From Leuctra nigra (lineage: Eukaryota > Arthropoda > Insecta > Plecoptera > Leuctridae): a stretch of DNA of 64,000 nucleotides. Made by a program: the position numbers and the translations under genes. This document shows positions 57,054-64,000 of this stretch, one piece after another (positions within the stretch are counted from its first letter, which is position 1; every line of letters starts with the position of its first letter). Location: contig OW203773.1 of the NCBI GenBank assembly GCA_934045905.1, forward strand, positions 19,207,246 to 19,271,245. Reading direction: 5' to 3'. Below the pieces are notes generated by a model. The model was not told the origin of the DNA. It did no database searches and saw nothing but the letters and a program-made list of their open reading frames with translations.

Positions 57054-57920
57054 TTACTGGGGTTTTTGAGCCTTACTTACTAACGCCAGTAGTTTGCGTG
57101 TTATTTTCAGCTTAGGGAGTCTTGGTCTCTGCATCGAGTCACATTCAGAATCTTTATACTTGCTCCACCTGTCCATAATCTCTTCCTGTAGCTTTGAATG
57201 CTCTATTTCTTCATGATTTGAATCAATTCGTTCATTACCTGTGCTACTTGCATCTTCTGTCACATCACTACTCCTGCTTGGCAAACTAACCTGACTGGGA
57301 TCTACTTGTTCATCATCTAGAATCTCCAGATCTTCCTCCTCATGTCTTCTACTCCCTTGGTGGGCTTGATTTGAATCATCTTCGTTAATATCTCTAAGAC
57401 CAACTTCCACAATTTCGTTCACACTACGCTCTATTCTTGAGAGCTCGACCGGTGATATCTTTCCGCTCTTGACTATGTACCTTCTCTGATTTGCAAGTTT
57501 ATTTGCATCCATTTCAAGTCGGGTATTTGGATTTCTTTGCCTCCACATTTCATACGTAGTCCTTATATTGCCCGTTAGTGTGGTTGTACGAACATAGAAG
57601 TGGCAAAACATGACCTCCTTATTTTCTTCTTCCGTCCATTTCTGTCTCTTTGATTTTGCACCTGCATTATTAGCTCCAGATACAGAATTTGCTACGGGAG
57701 TAGGGCTGGGTTGAGTTTCCTCGTTCCAGGAACCTAACTTCTCCTCGCTTGAACTGCCAGAAGATCCAGGGAATGACTCCTCTCCCTCATCCTGGACTGA
57801 GGGTAACGTTACTTGTTCAGTCTCTCGTTGCGCAATAAGGTTTTGACTTCTGGTCCTTCTCGGTACCAAAAGTGGATTACTTGTTCTCTCCTGTTCACTG
57901 GCACATCTCCTTTTTCTCAT
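57054..57920 (-). CDS. Myb-like N-terminal frame of the R4/Dong LINE, unit 2
   Basis: 288 aa, identical in translation to 47888-48754. Retrotransposon protein, not a host gene. Confidence 0.75.
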   Translation of the reverse strand: MRKRRCASEQERTSNPLLVPRRTRSQNLIAQRETEQVTLPSVQDEGEESFPGSSGSSSEEKLGSWNEETQPSPTPVANSVSGANNAGAKSKRQKWTEEENKEVMFCHFYVRTTTLTGNIRTTYEMWRQRNPNTRLEMDANKLANQRRYIVKSGKISPVELSRIERSVNEIVEVGLRDINEDDSNQAHQGSRRHEEEDLEILDDEQVDPSQVSLPSRSSDVTEDASSTGNERIDSNHEEIEHSKLQEEIMDRWSKYKDSECDSMQRPRLPKLKITRKLLALVSKAQKPQ

Positions 57921-58184
57921 AATCGATAAAAGTTAAACAATTTCTAAATATACTTCTTGAGGTCTTGGTTCCCCATTCAGAAGGCCGTGCTTGATTTGAA
58001 ACGTCGTTAGTCCTTGATTTTCGACTAGCAGCTTTTTCCCATCAAAACTATTTATCAAATATTTCGCGTAAAATATTTCAGACAAATCCAATCGTACCTT
58101 CTAAAATGCTTCACGGACGCCGAAGATTATTATCTCAACTCGTTCAGAACACTGTCTTCTACCAAATACAAGAGAAATTGTGGC

Positions 58185-58726
58185 TCAAATAACAGTAATA
58201 CAATTAAAATTAGATAAAAATATCAGAGCAGTGCTCAAGCAGTTCCAACCAGCAACTCTAAAACAAGTGAAGTCCCTAAAACAAGTGAAGTCCCTAAAAC
58301 AAGTGAAGTCCCTAAAACAAGTGAAGTCAAACAAGTGATCTAAAACAAGATCAGGGGGCACAGGAGGGCATGCCGGCCGAAGATCTGGTCTTGAGCATGC
58401 GCCCACCACACTACACGATGACATGTGACGCGTTGCTCGGCACTTACTCAGCCGCTCCCCACTTCCGTGGCGGTAAGCGACTAAGCTGCCCAATAACCCT
58501 AGGCCTTCTCGACCTGCCCATGGGCACGAAGAAGATGCAACGAACCCAGAATCACCGCCTTCTGCATTGAGTCCGCCAACCAAACAGCATTTTCCCTTAC
58601 AGACTGGGACACTCTTCAATGCTTTCACAACTGAATCAGGAACTCCTCCCATGCAGCCAATAATGAGGACAACCAGCCGAACATCATAGCCTGGGTACAT
58701 TTGCCTCAACTCGACAAGAAGATCTC
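58185..58726 (-). pseudogene. REL-endonuclease-like fragment, unit 2
   Basis: Copy of 49019-49560. Confidence 0.5.
58258..58329. repeat. 18-bp tandem repeat x4, unit 2
   Basis: Copy of 49092-49163; the copy number is the same, four. Confidence 0.9.
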
Positions 58727-58789
58727 GGTACTTTTCTTTCTTCTCAAGCTCTTTAGCTTGGACATTCGGACATTATTATTATTATTATT

Positions 58790-60261
58790 TATTTGCAAAA
58801 CAACTACTCTTACATAGTGTTTTGCTGGTAGTGGGATTAGGGCATGCCCCGTAACACAAGTGCCCCACTACCAGCTATTAACTACGATTAAGTACGATTA
58901 AGTACGATTAAGTATTAAGTACGATATGTACAACCTATTCGTTCAGGAACTTATTGATTTATTATCATATTATTAAACATTTGATTATTGGAAATTTAGT
59001 TTTAGGACCAAAAGTTTTAGTAGTGGAGTAAAGTCGTGGCTGTGAAGCGCAACCCATCACTAATAAACTCTTTAACAATCAGCTAAAAATACTAATGGTA
59101 TAAGTTGTGTACTCCAGAGTCAAAAGATATTTCTTGTACTCATTTTCCCTCTAATCGCCTTTTAATGTGCGCTGTATGGTAATATCTTGTTTGTTTCTAA
59201 TGAGTAATGATTCTATAATATTTTTCTTTACAACTTTCCAATCTCCTTATAAACAATCTGATGCTGGGCGAACTGAAGAACACATTGAGATTCATGTGTC
59301 GTGACTTAGGTATTTTTCTAAAAATCTCGAGAGAGATGATTGCAATGACTTGGCAAAATTTCAAATTGTACCAATCGGATATTTTTTTTTTATTCAATCA
59401 ACGGATTTTAAAAAAATATTAGGGTCTGCTCTGCCCAGAAATGGTCCTTACATATTGTGTGCAAAATTTCAGCTTGATCGAAGAAAACATGTCAGTCAGT
59501 GACAGATCTGATCAGATCAGATCATGTCAGTGTCAGATCTGTGTCAGTAACAGATATAAAAGAAACAGAGGTTCGTGCCAAAAGAGCCCGCTCGCTCTAA
59601 TGAATTATAACACCACATATGCCAAGTGACAAGCTAAGTAATCCCCTGTCATAGCCGAGGTTGACCAATAGGACCATTCTGCTCAGGGATGCTGTAATCT
59701 GTCTTCGCATGAGCAACAACGTTGTTAAATAATTCATGAACTTTGAACAGAGGTTTGATACTTCTGTCACAAACAAGTGGTACATTGAAAATCAGGCGTT
59801 TCGATTTATTTTATTTTCGGATTACATTTGGCTGAAATTGATTAGAATATGAAATATTTATAAACTTTTATTAATTGAGACCAAAATTTTTGGAGACTTT
59901 AAAATAATCAGACAAATTGAACAAAAACATCAGGAGTAACTGACATTTGATTTACATTCTTGTTTTGAAATATTTATCAAACTTGTTTCACCGAGAATAA
60001 AATTTTTACTGCTCCTAGAGATATCCCCAACTGTTTTCTTTTCACATAGCGTTTTCCTAGTTATTTCGTATTGACGTAACACATTCTCAATCACGTAAGA
60101 AATAATTTAATTGCATACGTGATTAAATATTATGAAATTAAGTTATTCAGCTATGATTATTATGAGCAGCTTAACTTTATTGGAAATTAACGGGAAATTA
60201 ACGAATGCATACGTGTAGGTTTGTGTAAATACATAACCGTGTAGGTTTGTGTAAATACATA
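58790..60261. other. Non-coding end of unit 2
   Basis: Copy of 49624-51095; same hairpin and short repeats, no gene recognised. Confidence 0.45.
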
Positions 60262-60316
60262 AGCAGTGCAACAGCTAATCTCCGAATGGACAGATGCAAA
60301 TGAAAGAAGACAGAAG

Positions 60317-60380
60317 ATGTGTCTTAGATATGTCCTTGTCGTTGGAACCGCGATGCTGTGGTTGTCTACAGCTGCAGCAG
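60317..60380 (+). CDS. Signal-peptide first exon, copy b, of an Ig-domain gene
   Basis: Identical in sequence to copy a at 51151-51214 (ATG to GCAG-GTGAGA, phase 1). It lies 2.9 kb before the Ig-like exon, so this is the nearer and more likely used first exon. Both copies keep ATG, donor and upstream sequence. Confidence 0.65.
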
Positions 60381-60467
60381 GTGAGAGCTATACATCTGTA
60401 AACAGCTGCGCGAAACGCGCTACAGCTGTGAGCACCGATAGGCGCTCAAATACACTTTCTCTCTTCT

Positions 60468-60557
60468 GGAGGTGGATTCTAGAAGGTTTTCAATATTCCA
60501 TTCTGATGGAAAGGAATTGAATTCCACCAGAATTGGAACTTTGGTATTCTGGAAGCT
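60468..60557. mobile_element. ATTCTAGAAGG MITE after exon copy b
   Basis: Unit 2 copy of 51302-51391. Confidence 0.5.
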
Positions 60558-61022
60558 TTTTTCAATGGAATTGAGTTCCATTTCTTTGGAATCCTCTTCT
60601 TTTATAAAAAATAAAAATATATTAAAAAAAAATAAAAAATAAAAAATCTGCACCTAAATTCATCCAGAAAACGTCAATTTTGAGGTTAAAGAAGACGAGC
60701 CGAAGTTTGAAGACTAAAGAGGTTTATAAAAAAAGGTTTTAAGGTTTAAGAAATTAGAAAATATTCTTTTAAAAAATAAAATTTTCTTTGTGTTCACATA
60801 AACCCTGAAAAAAAGTAGTACAGAAAATTTTATTTTTTAAAAGAAATTTTTTATAAAAGAAAAACATATTTTTTAATTTTTTTATTTTTTTTTTAAATTT
60901 TAAAATTTTGGCTTAAAAATTGCTTTTGTTGGAAGAACACACCACAATTTTATTTTTAGTTTTCATCCACATTTTTCGTGATAACAACCTCCTAAATATA
61001 TTTTTTAGGATACTTAAATTTA

Positions 61023-61930
61023 TTGAGCGAGCGTAGCGAGCGTCACCACGGTACTCTTACGGCACTTTCTCTGTGTGCTTTTTTTTTTTTTTTTTTTTTT
61101 TTTTTGGTCACTGCCCAGGTCAAACGGCACAACCAATCGATCTGAAACTTTGCACATATACTAACGTAATCTATGTGGTCCCTGGGATCGTTTTTGAACG
61201 GGCTCATGTGATTGGTTCAAATTTAAAAAAAAATATCTTTCGATTGGTAGTTCCGATCAATTTGACATTTTGACAAGTCATGGCGACCAACATTGTACCC
61301 AATCTTACAAAGTTTCAGCCAAATCCTCCCATTGGTTAAAATTTAAAAAAAAATTATGTCATTTTTTAAATTTAAACTTGAACCGTATGACTGATCAACT
61401 TAAAACTTTGCATGGTCATTGGGACTAACATTATCTGCATTTTTGACAATTTTCAGACTAATCTATGTTTAAATCCAAAAGTTATTGACGTTTTACGGAC
61501 ATTTTGCGTGTTGGCTGTCAAATTTCTCGAAAATGTTGATCACGGCTACTTCGACTCTTTATAGTTCCAAGGTAGTTAGAGTAGAAACTTTCAAACGTAT
61601 GAAACTGATATGACCATTCAACAGATCGATCTAATATTGTGTAAGTACACACAATAATATCATATGAGTGGTCCCAGATCTATTTTTTTAACAGATCCTG
61701 TGATTTTTGAATATTAACGAGGAACAGTTCAATCAGAAAGGTTCAAAAGGTTCAAGCTTTGCATGGTTATTGGGACTAATGTTTTAGGACAATTTTGAGA
61801 TTTTTATACTTGAGTCTGACGAAATTCAAGAATTATTGGCTTTTAATGATATTTTCGATAGACATAATTTCGGTTCGAGGTGTTGCGCCTGTCCGTGCTC
61901 GCTCATCAACGCGTTACACAGAGCGTTTTC
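61023..61930. repeat. X repeat, copy 3
   Basis: Homologous to X1/X2 up to gagcgttttc, then unique sequence (atagtaattagcatacg). It marks the right border of the duplication. Confidence 0.85.
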
Positions 61931-63305
61931 ATAGTAATTAGCATACGTGTAAGAGGAATTTTGAAAATAAAATTTCATATCAGTACAACAATATACAAGC
62001 ATTTAAGTTTTTATTCATTTATTTTTAAATGTTCAAAAATGTATTGTACAAAAAATAGCAACAACTTAAAAAAAACTCTGTCAAAATCTTTCTAATCAAA
62101 TCATGTGCTACATACATTAAAAAATGAAGGCGATCGCGTAGATTGTATTTAAATTTGTTAAGCTGTTTGGGCTAACAACCCGAAATAGTGATTTTTTACT
62201 GTCATATTATACCAACAAAATTTCTTATTGATTATAAAGATTTCATTAAAAAATTATTAAACAAAAATTGTTTCTTAAAAATTTGGAAACATATGTGTTT
62301 GACTTTTGATCATAAAATTATTTATCTTTTATTTTTTTTATTTTTATATCATTATTTATTAAAATATAAATGATTTCCAACGTAAAAAAATCCCAATTAT
62401 TTTTTGGTATTTTAGTATATTTTATTTGTCGAAAAGAGAGAATAAAGAATATATTGTATTCTAGGCTTTTTGGGGTAATTGGCGAATTTTTCTGATTAAA
62501 GTTTGATGGAAAATAAAAGTCTTGAATTTGTCAAGGGTTTCCCGCCAAAGGCGATCCTACATTCTGATTGGTTGAAAAATGTGAATGCCTCGATAGCTCA
62601 CTGATCACACCAGTTTTTCCAACTCCCTGTAGAACTTCAACCTATCCCATTTCCATTCGTCTTCTAGAATACCGATTTCAAACCCAATTCCATTCTGCAG
62701 AATTGGGAGCCAGTTCCATTCCATCATAATGGAATATTTCAAAACCTTCTAGAATAGGCCTCCTGCTGTCAAAACCCTTAAAGAAGGTTGCACTAAACAG
62801 GAAAGTAGGGTGCTCAAAGCTATTTTCACCACAATTAAAATTATCTAAGAGCCAACGAAATAACAATTCGGACACCACAGAGGAATAATTTTCGAGATCG
62901 TTCGAGATATTTCATACTGATTCACGGCAGCTTGACGTGCTTCAGACCAAACAAAATAATAAACTGACGTGGCAGATTGAACACTTGATTGATCGGAAGG
63001 ACGTCACAAGCTCGAAAATAGTGGTCCAGATGGGATACGAACTCTTCGGGTTATCACATTTTTGAAAAATAATTGAACACTGCCAATGGAAGTAAGCTTG
63101 GCGTTTTATTTTATATTATCAAAATTTTGAAGTTTGGACATTGGGAACAATATAATAAAAACAAGAAGTTGATTTACCGAGAATGTATTTGATAGAAACC
63201 CAACTATGGGCTCCGTATTTTAATTGTGTTTTCGTAATTTAGTACCAATCGTCATCCAGTAGGGTTTTTGGTAAGATACGGGGCAAGTTTGAAATTTAAT
63301 TGCAG
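61931..63305. other. Intron 1 of the Ig-domain gene
   Basis: AT-rich; contains one hairpin MITE (62662-62757). No other gene recognised. It ends with the acceptor TTTAATTGCAG. Confidence 0.5.
62662..62757. mobile_element. ATTCTAGAAGG MITE, inverted copy
   Basis: cttctagaataccgatttc at the left and ccttctagaat at the right, with a ccattccatcataatgga interior. Reverse orientation to 51302-51391. Confidence 0.55.
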
Positions 63306-63635
63306 GTCCTTGCAGTTTTCAAAAACGTGTGAAACGCGAGACGAAGAACAATAACGGAAGCGACAATCTGTTGACTCTGACTTGCGACTCCGACGAGAGC
63401 CTGCTGGGTTGCCAGTTCTACCGCGAGGGCCACGGCGTGATCGACTTCGACCTCGGCTCTGCCTCGCCACCGACACCCGGCAACGTCTACGTCGGCACCG
63501 ACCTCAAGTCAGGCTCCTGCGGGGTCAAGATGGCCGGCTTCGTGTCGGAGAAGAACTTCAAGGTCGCCTGTCGAGTCCGATGCAAGGACGGGGGATGGGT
63601 CTACAGCAACGTCACTACCACGGGCTTTTACCATC
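63306..63635 (+). CDS. Immunoglobulin-like exon of a secreted protein (partial gene)
   Basis: A 330-bp exon between acceptor TTGCAG and donor CATC-GTGAGT, phase 1 at both ends, as is usual for Ig-domain exons. Joined to the upstream signal-peptide exon it reads AAA-GPCSFQKRVKRETKNN, with a furin-like RVKR. LTLTCDS and LLGCQFY form the first half and CGVKMAGF and FKVACRVRCKDGGWVYSN the second, so two cysteine pairs on beta strands are likely. One N-glycosylation site (NVT) lies near the end. GC content is well above the surroundings, as expected for coding DNA. The fold call is inference from cysteine and strand pattern; I do not recognise the specific family. Later exons lie past the window. 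Confidence 0.65.
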
Positions 63636-64000
63636 GTGAGTCGATTAATGCTGGCATATCGATGCGTTTATCAATGACAAAACACACCCTTAGCGCCCTC
63701 TTCTTCTCCGACCAGTCTTCTTCTAACATGGTTCTTCATTCCATATCTTCCCTCACATCCTCCTGCCTTATCTCGGCGTTCGTTATCTCTTCCTCCTCTC
63801 TGGAGTGGTCCAGTGACAGAGTTAAATACATCTTCTTCTTAAGTACACATATACCAGCAGCAGCTCAGAAGCTTCACTGTTACCTCCTTCTTCACCCACC
63901 TCCGTATCTCTTCTCTCATCCTTGACACCGTACAACACTCCACCGCCATCTACCTCTGTTCATCATTTTCGTTATGTCCCAGTTTTCAGTGCGTATGTAA
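63636..64000. other. Start of intron 2 with a possible LINE fragment
   Basis: The plus frame continues open past the donor to 63925 but loses its protein-like character. On the minus strand 63870-63960 resembles about 8880-8946 (a charged VKKE-type stretch). Confidence 0.35.

Larger units (their letters stand above)
54032..58789 (-). mobile_element. R4/Dong-type non-LTR retrotransposon, unit 2 (dead)
   Basis: Copy of 44866-49623, including the TAA tracts and all three disabling changes, so the element was already dead when the segment doubled. Confidence 0.8.
51857..61022. repeat. 9.17-kb tandem duplication, unit 2
   Basis: Same content and order as unit 1 at +9166 bp; see the unit 1 entries. 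Confidence 0.95.

Noticed and set aside
63329..63925. Single-exon 198-aa protein
   Set aside because: Protein-like sequence and high GC stop at the donor at 63635; the start is GTG inside the exon, and the rest is intron.

Overview
Eukaryotic, AT-rich, intron-containing genomic DNA, almost certainly from an insect. I infer this from GT-AG introns, small secreted astacin proteases in a cluster, tRNA-derived SINEs of insect type, an R4/Dong-type LINE and many hairpin MITEs. Long introns and heavy repeat load fit a hemipteran such as a planthopper, but that is inference. There are no operons, no CRISPR arrays and nothing prokaryotic. Exons were assembled by hand from splice signals, reading phase and paralogue comparison.

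Layout. (1) About 1.7-10.0 kb, minus strand: a five-exon astacin metalloprotease pseudogene with an early stop, a transposon in exon 2, a 23-bp deletion in exon 3, a MITE plus a 1-bp deletion in exon 4, and a 73-bp minisatellite over its stop codon. (2) 10-16.6 kb: intergenic DNA with transposons, a SINE and a LINE tail. (3) 16.7-17.8 kb, plus strand: two exons of a Ly6/three-finger, probably GPI-anchored protein. (4) 19.0-25.8 kb, minus strand: an intact five-exon astacin (249 aa). (5) 28.3-32.6 kb, plus strand: a second intact astacin (241 aa), divergent from the previous one. (6) 33.6-38.1 kb, plus strand: a third astacin (232 aa) with an intact zinc site but an altered Met-turn, followed at 40.16 kb by an orphan copy of its last exon. 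(7) 42.7-61.9 kb: a nearly perfect 9.17-kb tandem duplication bounded by three copies of a ~0.9-kb repeat ('X'). Each unit holds a dead R4/Dong-like LINE, two MITE-like elements and one signal-peptide first exon. (8) 63.3-63.6 kb, plus strand: an immunoglobulin-like exon in phase with that signal-peptide exon, so the duplication seems to have doubled the promoter and first exon of a secreted Ig-domain gene that continues beyond the window.

The working genes encode secreted or cell-surface proteins. The astacins have signal peptides, Asp-switch propeptides, the zinc-binding helix and four conserved cysteines, so they are secreted zymogen proteases, probably digestive or reproductive. Exons 2 (152 bp in all), 4 (134 bp in the two canonical intact genes) and 5 (81 bp in the two plus-strand genes and the orphan exon) keep near-constant lengths and phases, so the four loci are local duplicates of one ancestor.
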